A stretch of 64,000 nt of DNA, taken from Steinernema hermaphroditum. Taxonomy: Eukaryota > Nematoda > Chromadorea > Rhabditida > Steinernematidae. Below the pieces are notes generated by a model that was given only the letters and a program-made list of their open reading frames with translations, ran no database searches and was not told the DNA's origin. The DNA lies in NCBI GenBank assembly GCA_030435675.1, contig CM059625.1, forward strand, positions 17,856,001-17,920,000, read 5' to 3'. Both the position numbers and the translations under genes were made by a program. Shown here one piece after another: positions 37,571 to 49,392 of this stretch (position 1 is the stretch's first letter; each line of letters begins with the position of its first letter).

Positions 37571-37810
37571 GATACCCGAGTGGTTTTCTTCCGCTTCCGT
37601 TTTCTTTTTTGTTATTGTGGTATTGTGTTCATAAAAAAAAATTCGGCAAAAAAAATTCCGGCAACGCATGTGCCATTCCGGCAACGCTCATGTCATTCCG
37701 GCAACTATTCGGTAATAGAGCCGAAAAAGTTTTTTACTATAAGTGTTCGGGTTGGGCACAGTTCTACGATCACTGAAACTTAACTTGAACTTGCATTTCA
37801 GCCATTTCAG

Positions 37811-37945
37811 TATGCACAGGAGCCACATTGTCACTTCGCTTTTGCCGGTCTTCTTCTGGCTTCGGCATAGGGCACGGCATCAGAGTAGACCCTATTAGTA
37901 TGCGCGGGCATTAGAGAAGCGAGCTGCTGAAACCGAATTCCTGAT
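37811..37945. repeat. dispersed repeat, Merlin-region related, copy 3
   Basis: Begins TATGCACAGGAGCCACATTG and continues with CCGGTCTTCTTCTGGCTTCG, GCACGGCATC and ATGCGCGGGC. This matches the start of copy 1 (3062 onward) in the same orientation and, more weakly, the sequence from 36722 beside the Merlin pseudogene. Confidence 0.6.
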
Positions 37946-40255
37946 TCTTAAGCTCGGGTGGCGGCGAGGGCGTCAGAGTTGTGTAAAATAAAATATTTCT
38001 GTAGCAAAATCCATGTTTTCAAATGGTACCTTAGAAATTCTTTTTGTATGAACATGAATATGCTAGCAGTGTGCTTTGCGCATAGTAGAACTTTTAATTC
38101 TATTTGTTGTAGTTTATTGAACTGCATGATTTCAAACCTCATTTAATTTGATTCTTGTGCAGTTGCATTCGAAGACAATTGAAAACTATATGTTCTGTGC
38201 GCAAACTTGTACTGTTATTAGAGTGAGTATTTTGGGATTTAGCGGTGCCAACGAGAAGTTACATCTATTGGAAAATAGACGCGTTTGCCGCCCATCAGTG
38301 CAATATTATGCGTGAACCCTTCCTAGGATTCTATTTAATCCACCCCAACTTTTCACTCTTTAATGCTGAATCGGTCGCTACTTTAACAATCAGTGTTTAT
38401 CGGTGACTGTAAAGCTTGAGTCACAACCAAAACGAGAGCGCTGGCGACGCTTTTTTATTTCCGCAAACCACTCAACACTAACCACTTACAACGGTTGCGT
38501 GGTGGTGGCATAGCCTCAAGGCAGCTTAAGCGACTTTTCTTTTTCACTGGTGTGGTTCCGTTGCCAAGACAACGTTCGTTCAAATGGACTATGCGTGATG
38601 TTGCGCTCATTTCAGAAGCTCTTTCGGATACAAGTCGGTCGCGCTGTTCTATTATGTTGTATGCTTTGATTATTCAGGACAACAAATGGACGATTACGGC
38701 AATTTACATACAGCCGATCAATCCGCATCTGAACCGGTACTCGACCACGGCCGTCGAAGCGAGCTGCGAGCCCAAGTGGAGTGGTGCGGTCCTGGAAAGC
38801 GATCGCTATCGCCCACAAATCGGTTGGTTCGTTTTTATGTGCTATATTTCAATGGTTCGCACGACCCGATAGGTTACTCCCTTCCCCGTTGGACTCAGTT
38901 GGGGTGACGACGGTGATTGGCGATTTCGCTGTTGCGAAAAGTGGTTTAACTAAAAGTCGTCTAATCTTTTATTGCTCTTGAGCGCGGCAACCAAAGACTA
39001 ATCGGCCAACTCTAACCCCAGCAGCTCTGCTGCATTTGCATTTGTCGAGAAGGACGATGGCGATGCTCCGTTTGCGGACAAAGGCCCTGTTCGCTCGACT
39101 CGCCTTAAGTGGAGGCCACCGAGATGCTCCGTCGTATGTCCGCGCGTCAGCGAACGCGGTCAACGTGCCAATGACGCTGTTATTGTTCACAGGATGTCGT
39201 TGACGACTCGGGTTGAGCCCGGAGAATTGGTCGACCTTTGCGTTTCAGTTGCCACCGCTGCTGCTGCGTCTTTGTCCGCGGCGCTCCGATTCGTTCGCGT
39301 TTTTTCCATTTTTCCTTCTTCTCCAATTCAATGTCGTCACAGACGTGGTCGACGCCGGCCGAGTGTCGAATCGACGAGTGCGAGTGTCGACACTTGAGCG
39401 ACTGCAGTGCAATGCAGTCCGGGTCCCTGCTGTGCCGATGCTCTCGACGCGACAACATTTGCAGCCTCGTTACGATATTCCAACCATTTTCTCTTCAGTT
39501 CTTTTGTCTTAGACGCAAGCTGCTGCATGTCGCTGTCCCTGCAAAAGCGCAAAGACTGAACTGTGATCGATGCTCGAGGCAAATCATAGGGGGACGAGAA
39601 AGCGACGACGAGACCTTAGCGGGGACTGTTTGAGTTGCGGGCGACCTTCGTGCTTTTTCCGGTCGTTCGGAGAAGCGCTACTTGGCGAGGCGAGCGGCCG
39701 TGGCTGCCACCGCCGGCAACGACGTCGACAAGATAGGCAGACAGGCAGGCAGGCTGGCAGTTTATGCAGGCGACGCGACGCACGCACGCGGCCTGCGATC
39801 ATCGGCGTCAACCGCAGTTCGTGGGTGATGGGCGAATTAAGTTCGAGTTGGCCAACACTGCCAGAGATGCCTAAAGTCTTGTTGCTGCAGCCCGGAGCGT
39901 CGCCGTAGGCACGGCCATTTAGCCCCGGCCTGCCCACTCACTAACTGGTTCCTTTAGCCCCTATCAACAATTGTGCTGTGCAGGGCAGACGAACTGCTTC
40001 CCCGTTGATCGCCGCACAATTTGCCTATCCGCTACTGCCGCATTGGCAGCAACAATCGCTAATGATTCTTTCCGTTTCAGGGTATTTTTTAGATAGTCAA
40101 GATCGGCTTTTGTAATTCCTTTCTATTTAATTAATTTTCGGCTGTCTTTATATCTCCCCGTCTCTTAATTTATTGTTTAAATCAGCACTCTCTACAACGT
40201 AAGTCATTGATTACAATTAATTACGTTATGCGAGACCTTTGTAGCTTCTATAATT
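37946..40255. other. upstream region of the SQD-1-like gene
   Basis: The stretch from about 39180 to 39950 is GC-rich with many CG dinucleotides and long overlapping open frames on both strands, which is a composition effect. GGCAGACAGGCAGGCAGGCT lies at 39737-39756. An acceptor-like CCGTTTCAG occurs near 40080, about 175 nt before the ATG, and may mark a 5' UTR or trans-splice junction. Confidence 0.45.
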
Positions 40256-41720
40256 ATGGATAGTCAAGACAACAAGCATTCGCAAGAAGTTAAAGTTAAC
40301 GGAAACGCTGAAAACTCTCCTGCCGCCAATGTGGGCAACCACAACGAGTCAAGCTCAAAGGGAAATGAGGACAGAAAAATCTTCGTCGGAGGCATCGCCT
40401 ACGATGTGACCAACGATGACCTTACCCAGCACTTTTCAACTTTTGGTGAAGTAACTCAAGCCCAGGTGAAGTACGACCGTATTACGGGCCGATCTCGCGG
40501 ATTCGCGTTTGTCGAGTTTGCTACCGGTGAAGGATGTAAGCAGGCTTTGGTTGAGCGTGAGCAAACCATCAAGAACAAGACCGTTGAAGTGAAACCAGCG
40601 AAGTCCCGCGAAAACAAGAAGGTATTCGTGGGAGGACTGCCAGCCGACTTCCCCGGTACGCCAATGTTTGTTGATCATTTGTTATGGAACACGCTTATAG
40701 AAGAGGAACTCCGGGCACATTTCGAAGCATACGGAAAAGTCGAGGACATCGAATGGCCATTCGATAAGCAGACCAAGACCAAGCGCAACTTTGCCTTCAT
40801 CGTGTTCGAAGAAGAAGAAGCCGCCGACAGAGCTTCCAGCATTGCAAAGCAGACCTTCGGAAGCCGCGACGTACGTTTATTGTATCTGCAAACACTATGA
40901 GCACGACGTAATTTTTAGTGCGATGTCAAGAAGGCCGTGCCCCAAGGTAAGCGTAACGGCATGCGGCTTGCTGGAAACATGCGCGCGCCGTTCGTTGGTG
41001 GACGTGGAGGCATGCCCGGACCCGCCGCTAACGGATGGTTCGGAGGCTCAGCGTGGAATCAGCCCGTTCCCTACATGCCATCCAATGGACACTGGGCCCC
41101 CGAATGGTACCAAAATCAAAGCAACTTCTACGCCAACAACGGTCATCACTTCAGTCCGTACAACGGAGTCACCGGTATGTTGTGATGAAATTGGTCATGT
41201 ACACAATCGTTTTCATTTAGATGGTAACAAAAGTCAGTGAAACTCTTTTTATCGTAACTCCAACCCGGTGCTTCGTAACGATTTTATATTTATAAAAATC
41301 TTTCACACTAGGGTTCACACACAACATTACTAGGAGGACGGAAATCATCAAAGCTTCTAAATTTTAAACTAGATCAAAGTGACTGGGTTTGGCGTGGTTT
41401 CACGGGCAGATGCTCACCTTGGGATACACGTGCCTTTTAGCTGTACATGTGTGACAATGCTGTATAACACAAGGTGAAGGTGCATAGACATATAAACTAT
41501 GAGCACAACAATCGAAAACATCCAGAACGCAACATTCGAAAGAAAACTTTATTGCACAAAGCGTCAAGACATTGCAGTTACCACTAGTTTCATTTATCGA
41601 ATTTAATTATCGTTTTCGATTGCAGCCAACGGTTTCGAGAACTACGGACAGAACGGCGCCGCTGCTCCTCGCCCTAACAACAACCAGCGATTCCCTCAAG
41701 CCACCGCCCAGCAATTCTAA
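40256..41720 (+). CDS. sqd-1: hnRNP with two RRMs, SQD-1/Squid (hnRNP A/B-D type)
   Basis: RNA-binding protein of the Squid/hnRNP AB family, acting in pre-mRNA processing and mRNA localisation. Four exons: 40256-40655, 40701-40870, 40919-41174, 41626-41720; 306 residues. The N-terminus (1-38) is polar and low complexity. RRM1 spans about 41-115 with RNP2 KIFVGGIAY and RNP1 RGFAFVEF; RRM2 spans about 122-197 with KVFVGGLPADF and RNP1 RNFAFIVF. The C-terminal region is rich in Gly, Asn, Pro, Trp and Tyr. The first intron is only 45 nt, a multiple of three and open in frame, so the unspliced reading contains 15 extra residues inside RRM2 and must be wrong. An alternative last exon is possible at 41221-41240. 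Codon use is typical of a highly expressed gene. Confidence 0.95.
41221..41240 (+). other. possible alternative 3' exon of the SQD-1-like gene
   Basis: A strong acceptor TTTTCATTTAG ends at 41220, 46 nt after the donor at 41175. Joining exon 3 to it gives the short tail DGNKSQ and a stop at 41238-41240, in place of the final 31-residue tail encoded by 41626-41720. No clear poly(A) signal was seen just after it. Confidence 0.45.
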
Positions 41721-44140
41721 AGTGTGGCGGTCGTAGACGACATTAGCGGCATCAGAGTTCCCTTTGACTTATCTTAAATTTACCCTTGACTGGTGTATTG
41801 AAAACTTCCTATTTTGTAGTGTACACGTAAATTGATCGCTTCGCCTTTTTTCGAATTGCTTCTTCTCAGACCTCCTCAATCGACTCACAAGATTCGAATC
41901 GCTTCCAAACAAAACGAGTCGCAGTCTGCGTGTGGCATCGTCTCTTTAGTCGCTTTCTTATTTATCCATCGCTGTCTTTTCCCATATTTCTGTCTCAACG
42001 GCATAACTCGCGTCGTCGCTAATCATTTCCTGTCGTTCACCAAGCATCAAAAACTCTGTTCAGCGCCTAATACTTTGTGACATGGCGTTCTCCTTTTAGG
42101 TCACTGCTCTCCTTTCATCAAGTTTGCCTTGTTTTTGGTCTGTTGTTTGTTGTTTAATTGAAGTGAACGGGTGACAAGTTGCGGACTGTGTTCGTGTGCG
42201 TTGTTATTTTTTCTGTCTTCCTCCTCCCCACCATACACAATCTTCCCCTTCTGTTGGTTCGATCCGTCCTCCAAAATAGTGAAATCGGTCCGCGGTCTCA
42301 TTATTTGGTCTCTATTAGAGGGTTTAAAGGCTCCCTGGTTATCATCCTTCTCATATGGGTAGCGTGTCGCGTGTCTTGACATATTTTCTCTCTTCCTTTT
42401 GATATCCCGATTTTTGTAAGGGCTGGATTAATTTCATCCTCCAACACTGACAACAACAGACTTTATTCAGCCAATGCATGAGTATATCTACAACTGCCGA
42501 GTTTTCGATGCCGCCGTCTGTCTCCCTTTTTCTGTTTTTTTGGTTTCCTATTTTTGTCCTTTACTGTCTCCACATTACGTCCCCCGTAATTCTCGTTTGT
42601 CTTCCGACTGATTCCAATTTAAGCTAGCCTCTGTAACTACGGCGCAACCTGCTCGGCAACCTAATAAGCGTTGTTGTGGCCCTATTGCAAAATGAGTTGC
42701 ATAAATTGATAACTTATTACATCATAGCGTACGTACGCTGCGCTGAAGATTTGATTGGTCGAACTGGTAACAAAGACTCGTAGTCCTATCACCGCTGAGA
42801 AACAAGATGTCCAGGTATCCAGCGCCCGACGCTGCGTGAGATGTCATCCCGAAGGTTGCTGACGCTCTGAGGACACGATCACCACCAAAGACGCAACTCC
42901 CGGACCACGGACTCATCTCTCCGAAGAAGATGCGAGCTCCTAAGTCTAAGCTGCTCCGTTGGCGCATACGCTTCGAGAACTGTAAGATCCGTCTCCATTT
43001 CCGGAGTTTTGAATTTCCGAAATGCCTTTGAGGTGTGAAATGAAGTAAAGAATTGGTAACATGCACAAACTGAAAACGCACGATATCACTCAACACGGCT
43101 GGATTGACTCCACCGAGCTTCGTATGTCTCTGACCAGAAAGCGGCGAAATACGTTCAGCGACGACAAGTACATGTCGTTTTCGTATCGGAAATGCTCGTT
43201 ACACAGCTGAATACCGAGTCTAACGATTACAAAAAGTTGAAAGTTGAAAGTAAACCTAGAGTGTACTGGCGAACGTTCATTAACTTCATTGTGGCGTCGC
43301 TACCAATGATCAATTCACATAGCATGATACAAGCCAAATACATATCTTATAGTAGCAAGTAAGTTAGGAAAACGAAATCACTGAACGCTTGTAGTTTCCG
43401 TTTCGGTCAAGGTGTTCATCACTGCTGTGCACTATGACCTAGGTGCATTTTGCAGTTCTCTGAAGACAGGAAGCATGCAACGGGAAAGCGACAAAACATA
43501 TATGTGAAGTGTGGGTTCGTTGTACTCAACAATGCGCACTTCGATTATGGCTTGGGAGTAAACATTGCGAAAATTCACATTTATAACAACCGACATTAAT
43601 TATCGGACAACTTAATATATGGACGAACACTTTTTTAGTCGCACTAATCGTATGCGTACAGAAAAGAGAAAACGATCATTTCGAATTGGACTTTTTTTGC
43701 AGTTTTCGCTTGTCTACTATGGATGCTGGTGCGGCGGCCTTCCCTTCTCTGTCTCCATAGCATCTCTTTCTGCATATATCTGCTCAACGATCGGCAATTC
43801 TTGCCTCCTTGTCGACATTAACACCTACTTTTTAATCAATGTTCCCTCAAACCTCAGCCTTCTCTTGCGATTCTGCGGCGTCCCTCTCGAGTCATTTCAG
43901 CCGAGCGCGAACGCGTAGAGCTCAAAGCATATATTCCGAACGCTCATATTAGTATCATCCTCACAAGCAGTGTATTTACTCATCGTAGCTGGAGCGCTTA
44001 TGCGCACATACTGACTTTTTCTCCCCATTTAATTGTTTTGTAGTCGCCTGTACGAGTTCAATTGCTCTGTATGTTAGGGTATTCAGTAACATGTTCAACT
44101 GCCGTATCTTATTCTAGAAATGCTTTTGGGAAGAGCGTCA
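41721..44140. other. 3' flank and intergenic region
   Basis: The T-rich region 41721-42700 is probably a long 3' UTR and flank. A minus-strand frame of 124 codons at 42722-43096 has no recognisable domain and may be repeat-derived. Nothing else is supported. Confidence 0.45.
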
Positions 44141-45566
44141 TACAGTGCGTCCAGTAATGATACGTCCACCTCTTTTTCTCGCATATCTCGCGATTAACGA
44201 ACTTTGACAAACTGTAACATCCACCATTTGAAAGAGCAGCCAAAATAACGGTACTTAGCATAGAACGTTCGGAGTTCGGTGTTGGAGGTTGGTGAAAAAA
44301 ATATGGTTTTTTTAAAAATAGGCCCAGATTGCTGTCCAGAAATGATACGTCCACCCAACGAATAATTCGCTGTTTTCTGTTTTTTGCGTTCGTTTTGCTT
44401 CAGGTTCACTGTTATTCATAATTCTACGGTGTTCCAGGGTTGTTTTGTGAGTGGTGGGCCGCGACCCGTGCTCAAAAGATGTCGTAAAAGGCCATATTGT
44501 AGTCCTCCATGCCGAATACCTATCTAGCCGTCAAACTGCGTAAATTTTCTTCGCAAACAGCTTCCAAACCACGCAAAACACCGTTATCTGCGTCGAGAAT
44601 TGCATAAGTGCACAAGTGAGATCATTTAAGCGTTTATGGGCATCACTTGCCCTTCAAAACTTAGAACCCCAACTTGACCTGTTTTCTTGCCCGGGTCCTG
44701 GAACGATCCGGAATACGGTATTTTCGGCCTTTTTCATCGCTATCACGTTTTAGAGCGTATGCGAAAACCCTCCATATGTTTTATTCCTTGCAAAATGGAG
44801 TACTTTTCAAAATATTTGTGGATCTTGAAAAATCCCATGAAAAACTGCCTTTTTCCATTGTAAATTCCATGGTACGTGGCATATCGTGAAATACGTTGAA
44901 AGATACATCATTTTTCATGGAATAAAACATATGGAGGGTTTTCGCATACGCTCTAAAACGTGATAGCGATGAAAAAGGCCGAAAATACCGTATTCCGGAT
45001 CGTTCCAGGACCCGGGCAAGAAAACAGGTCAAGTTGGGGTTCTAAGTTTTGAAGGGCAAGTGATGCCCATAAACGCTTAAATGATCTCACTTGTGCACTT
45101 ATGCAATTCTCGACGCAGATAACGGTGTTTTGCGTGGTTTGGAAGCTGTTTGCGAAGAAAATTTACGCAGTTTGACGGCTAGATAGGTATTCGGCATGGA
45201 GGACTACAATATGGCCTTTTACGACATCTTTTGAGCACGGGTCGCGGCCCACCACTCACAAAACAACCCTGGAACGCCGTAGAATTATGAATAATAGTGA
45301 ACCTGAAGCAAAACGAACGCAAAAAACAGAAAACAGCGAATTATTCGTTGGGTGGACGTATCATTTCAGGACAGCAATCTGGGCCTATTTTTAAAAAAAC
45401 CATATTTTTTTCACCAACCTCCAACACCGAACTCCGAACGTTCTATGCTAAGTACCGTTATTTTGGCTGCTCTTTCAAATGGTGGATGTTACAGTTTGTC
45501 AAAGTTCGTTAATCGCGAGATATGCGAGAAAAAAGAGGTGGACGTATCATTACTGGACGCACTGTA
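44141..45566. mobile_element. 1.42-kb foldback (giant hairpin) transposon, TA-flanked
   Basis: The element 44143-45564 is an almost perfect palindrome. Left arm 44143-44784 and right arm 44923-45564 (about 640 bp each) are inverted copies around a loop of roughly 140 bp; by eye only a few substitutions separate the arms. The ends read CAGTGCGTCCAGTAATGATA and both are flanked by TA, as in the Tc1/mariner superfamily. The end motif GTCCAGTAATGATACGTCCA is repeated inside each arm with one change (44334-44355 and 45352-45373), so the element has nested ends. No transposase is encoded; the identical 71-codon frames on the two arms simply mirror each other. It resembles C. elegans foldback elements such as Tc4 in design. 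Confidence 0.93.
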
Positions 45567-45796
45567 GTAACTTCTATTTTTATTGTATATTAGACAGCTC
45601 ATTTCAAGGCTTTGGTCGTAATTGCCGTAAAGTACACTATAAAGATTTTTAGCACTCATTCACTTGAACCATTCTAACGCACAGTTAGAATGTTCATAAG
45701 AAAAATGAATGGATGACGGCGTGTCGGCGTCCGCGTTAGAGCGAAACCCGCGTTGCTGTCTACGCCGTGTACTCACCAATGCGTGTTTTGTAGAAA

Positions 45797-46324
45797 ATGG
45801 ACAATCCTGAAGGTATTGCCCCCGAGGACCCGCACTCTCGAGATCAAAGACAGACTCCGAAATCTTCAAACCGTGCTGATGAGCAGGCTTCTAAGCCTGG
45901 GCCGAGTTACGAGGAGCCAAGATACAGCCCGCCACGTTTCCCGGATTATCCAACTATGCAGCAGCTCCAAACAGCCATGGAACAGAGTGGTCGCGCGGCC
46001 ATATTAATGCAGGATCTGGAGCACATTTTAGACACGAATGGATTTAATGAGATCGCCAACCGCGTCGCCATGGACTACATTAACACTCGGGTTTGCTATT
46101 AAACCATTATTTTTCTGTAGTATTCTGAATTGTAGGGATTGGCCAACCTCACTGCTGAGGAAGTCTATGAAGCCACGCATTTACGTGCATTCGAGATGCT
46201 TCCACATGGCGTTCACCGATACATGATCAATCACACTCTTCAGGCAATGAGCCACATAGTAGATAATAGAGAAGTTTTGGGAGTCGCTCCTGAACCAAAT
46301 GCGGAGAACAATGAAAACGCCTGA
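45797..46324 (+). CDS. ENY2/Sus1-like transcription and mRNA export factor
   Basis: Two exons, 45797-46090 and 46136-46324; 160 residues. From about residue 55 the pattern follows ENY2: MEQSGRAAILMQDLEHILDT then GFNEIANRVAMDYINTRGLANLTAEEVYEA and ALPHG-like MLPHGVHRYMINHTLQAM, matching the ENY2 helices ([47 protein letters not shown]) in order and spacing. ENY2 is a small helical subunit of the SAGA deubiquitinase module and of the TREX-2 export complex. The first 50 residues are a Pro/Ser/Asp-rich extension, and a short acidic Asn-rich tail ends the protein, so it is longer than the usual roughly 100 residues. An acceptor GTTTTGTAG lies 3 nt before the ATG. Similarity is clear in pattern but low in identity; a different small helical protein is the alternative. 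Confidence 0.72.
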
Positions 46325-46532
46325 TGTTTTAATAGTTACAACGCTATTGTGGTGTTTTTCCGAATTTACACTCGCTTTCATCCCATTCATCTGCTTGTTT
46401 ATGAGATCGTTCTCAAATTTATATCAGATCTTGCCTCATAGCACAGTCTCTCGCTTCATATCCAATTGTCATGACCGAGTCCATTAAAAGACTATTGATT
46501 AAAGTTTTGGTGATCATTTGAAACGTGAGTTA

Positions 46533-46538
46533 AATAAA
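46533..46538 (+). terminator. polyadenylation signal candidate for the ENY2-like gene
   Basis: AATAAA lies 209 nt after the stop codon at 46324. Confidence 0.45.
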
Positions 46539-47290
46539 GAGATGTTAATACCTGTGCGACTCGAGGACATCGAGGACACAATGGTAGTTACGGACAATAT
46601 GTTTTGTATGCATCATGGTAAAGGGGAAGATACAATATAATGTTGGCATGTAGTTCGCCTAGGAGACACATTCTATTTCACATGGTAATTCACTGCCTTC
46701 CGCAATTTTGGGCTGGGACATCATACTGTCAACAAGGTTGTGAGAGCCGTCCATAGTTGTTTAGTCATAGAAAAAAAGCCGATTCAGTACGGTCCAACTA
46801 TCAAATGTGTCCTGTTGTCTATTTGTCGCATCAATAACAGTGTGACACAAGCATATGCATGCCACAGCACTGCCCGTAGGATGACACCTTGCTTTTGCAC
46901 CTTATTCTTGCAAAACCGAAGGTCGCCCACGAATGTACTGTCAATTCAGTAATTCAGCAATTGATTCAATAGTGCACTGGATATGAAAAAGCTGGTCTGC
47001 AATAACGCCGTCTCATGCCAGATCATCATAGGAGCGACATGCATATTTCACATTTCGCAAAGGTTGCGTGGTCCCGTGACGATTGCCCTTCATCGCGAAC
47101 TTCAGGATATTATTTGGAGAAAGATGCTGATGGCGGGGTGCGAAACAATTTCGAATTGCACTTCTTTTCGTATGCGTCGATTACACTCGGTTTTTGTCCA
47201 GCTACGCGAGCGTGCTTCCGCTTTTGTGCGTGACGATTTGCATATCGGAGTGAAACGTTTTTTGAGAAATAATCCGAGATCGATTGTGGA
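46539..47290. other. spacer upstream of the BLOC1S2 gene
   Basis: A plus-strand frame from 46983 runs into the start of the BLOC1S2 gene in another frame and is not supported. No clear TTTCAG acceptor lies just before the ATG at 47291. Confidence 0.45.
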
Positions 47291-47984
47291 ATGGCCGAGA
47301 TTAACGAAAGAGCATCGACGAGCCTCGACTGCCCTCCAACACCTGCGCCGCCGATGGTTTCCGACGAGATGAGACGACTCTCTGCTGAGATGCATAATAA
47401 GGTGTCCGCCTACATTCAAGGACAGATTGAAGGAACGATTGATGATTACAAGCTTCTGGAGGACATGAATAAGACATCGACGCAACGATATGCCGACATG
47501 AAGCAAGTGACGAAAAGGGTATCTGAGAAGATCACCGAATTGAACAAAAAGTGTAAGCTTTCATAACATATTCAATGCATTGTTTGGTTACACCTGCAAC
47601 GCACCACACGTTACAGTTTGCGTTTAGTTCAGTTAGAGGTAGAGCAATTAGCAAAGTTTTTTTTTGTTACGTTGCATGAACATCGTACTTTACTCGTTGT
47701 TTGACCTGTTTGTTCTTTTTTTTTCCAGTTGTGTCGCGGAGTACCTATATGCTAGAAATATGGCCTTCATCAGGAATTTTACATATGGTTATGTTTTAGA
47801 TGATGCGATTCATCCATTCCTTGACCAGATCGATGAGATTGACCAGGCTACTAAACGACTCGAAGAAGCCGCTGCCGTTCTAGGAAATTACGTTTCGGGT
47901 TTGGGTACTGTCTCTTGCATTCATGTATTCATTGATAACAATCTGATACTTTCAGAGACAAGATTTCGCTCGCTCCAGCAATAA
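47291..47984 (+). CDS. blos-2: BLOC-1 complex subunit 2 (BLOS2)
   Basis: Subunit of BLOC-1 and BORC, which act in lysosome-related organelle biogenesis and lysosome positioning. Three exons: 47291-47552, 47800-47904, 47956-47984; 131 residues, close to human BLOC1S2 (142). After a Pro/Ser-rich start, the coiled-coil core reads YIQGQIEGTIDDYKLLEDMN and QRYADMKQVTKRVSEKITEL, then HPFLDQIDEIDQATKRLEEA (family form LQPYLDQINVIEEQVAALEQ) and the end GLETRFRSLQQ. The tyrosine completed across the first junction gives NKKYDAIHPFL. All introns are canonical; the last exon is only 29 nt. The next gene, LSM8, starts 174 nt downstream. Confidence 0.87.
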
Positions 47985-48157
47985 CTCTTCGCACAATTGC
48001 ATTTGACTTCACTCGCACCACGCTAGTCTATTGCTTTGTTATTTGTATCATAGTAAAAAATTTCCTTCCAACGGCATCGTGATCGCTTACGGTACTATCC
48101 GTTCCATACTTCTACACGTGGCTGTCACCAACATTCACGTAATGTGCGTTTCAGACA
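47985..48157 (+). other. operon-type intercistronic region blos-2 to lsm-8
   Basis: A spacer of 173 nt ending in GTGCGTTTCAG followed by ACAATGG, a textbook nematode trans-splice acceptor three bases before the LSM8 start. Spacing and acceptor fit SL2-type trans-splicing of a downstream operon gene. This is inferred from sequence only. Confidence 0.65.
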
Positions 48158-49392
48158 ATGGCTTCCGAACTTGAGAATTTTATGAATAAGATGATCTCGA
48201 TTATTACGGGTGATGGTCGTAGTTTGGTTGGAACAATGAAAGGATTCGATCAGACAGTCAACGTGATTCTCGAGGACGCTACGGAACGAATCTACAGCGA
48301 AGAAAGCGGGATTCAGCAAGTTCCTCTGGGATTATATCTTGTGCGCGGAGATAATGTGTAAGTTTCGTTTTTTGTGTGTGTTCGTGTCCAACGCTAGTGT
48401 TCTGAACCGTTTTATACAGAGAATTTGATTTCTTTTATAGGCGCTCAAAGGCGGCCCATTAGGATCCAAATGGTAATCAAACTGCGGACATATGTTTTCG
48501 CTTCTTACGCAGCTTACTTTTCGTGTAGCTAGCTATTTATTTCCTTGTTGACGTAAGACGGGGAAAAAGCAGATCAGCTTCGGTGATGAAGAAGGATGAA
48601 CGAAACAACCACTTTTTCGATACAAAAATACTTTTTATGCTTAGTCCTAAACTCTGTATACTGTATACAGTGCAGACTTTTCAGAGTCCGCTATGAAAAG
48701 CAGTTTTAAAATAATCCAATGTATTTCTCTGGAATTGAATGAAATTGTTTAGATTTTCAATGCGTCGTAGTGATCAATATAGTCGATCATGTTTTCCATA
48801 CAGTTTGAGTTTTGAGTTGGGGTATAAGTAATTTTGTTCCTAGCATTATCGCATGGCTCGGTTAGCGTTCTTAGTAACAACGATACTTAGGACATGATTA
48901 ACGGTCATAGATAAGGACGCGGACAGACGCCATGGTAAAAACCAGGAAGGATCCAAAAATAGGGCGACAGTTTTGTTGCGATATCATCAAATTTTCCGGA
49001 ACCACTGGCGTCATGAACAATGGCGGATCCAGCTGCACCTTTATCAAAACTGATTCATACATAGATTTTAACACCAGCTGCATTCTACCGGAAACACCAT
49101 TTCTTTATCGATCAGACTGTCGCATTAAAGCATTTATTTAGCTGTCAACACTAGATAAATGTGGACACTGAAGCAGATCTAGTCACGGATCTCGATCATT
49201 TGAAAAACAGTCGGAAAACACAATGCTTGTCTTATGTGACAAAGTCGTACAAGAAACTTAAGATTTTTTTCAACGGAATATATTTGCTGTTTCAGTGCGG
49301 TGATCGGCGAAATCGACGAAGAACTTGATAAACGCCTCGACTTGGACAAGGTCAAAGCTGCTCCATTGGCGCCAATCTGGATCGCCAGCTAA
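48158..49392 (+). CDS. lsm-8: U6 snRNA-associated Sm-like protein LSM8
   Basis: Subunit that defines the nuclear LSM2-8 ring, which binds the 3' end of U6 snRNA. Two exons, 48158-48357 and 49296-49392, 98 residues (human 96). Sm1 motif: ISIITGDGRSLVGTMKGFDQTVNVIL; Sm2 motif: LGLYLVRGDNVAVIGEIDEE. The family-specific FDQT-N and the IGEID end of Sm2 are present. The single intron is 938 nt, long for this window. The short C-terminal tail (LDKVKAAPLAPIWIAS) is characteristic of LSM8. Start choice is fixed by the conserved N-terminus and by the trans-splice acceptor three bases upstream. Confidence 0.95.

Noticed and set aside
39180..39937. Long overlapping frames on both strands upstream of the SQD-1-like gene
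   Set aside because: GC-rich composition removes stop codons in several frames at once; Arg/Pro/Ser-rich peptides without domains.
42722..43096. 124-codon minus-strand frame
   Set aside because: No domain, no splice sites, and it looks repeat-derived; kept only as a note.
44194..45567. Pairs of identical small frames (71-83 codons) on both strands
   Set aside because: They are mirror images produced by the foldback element arms; no transposase or other domain.
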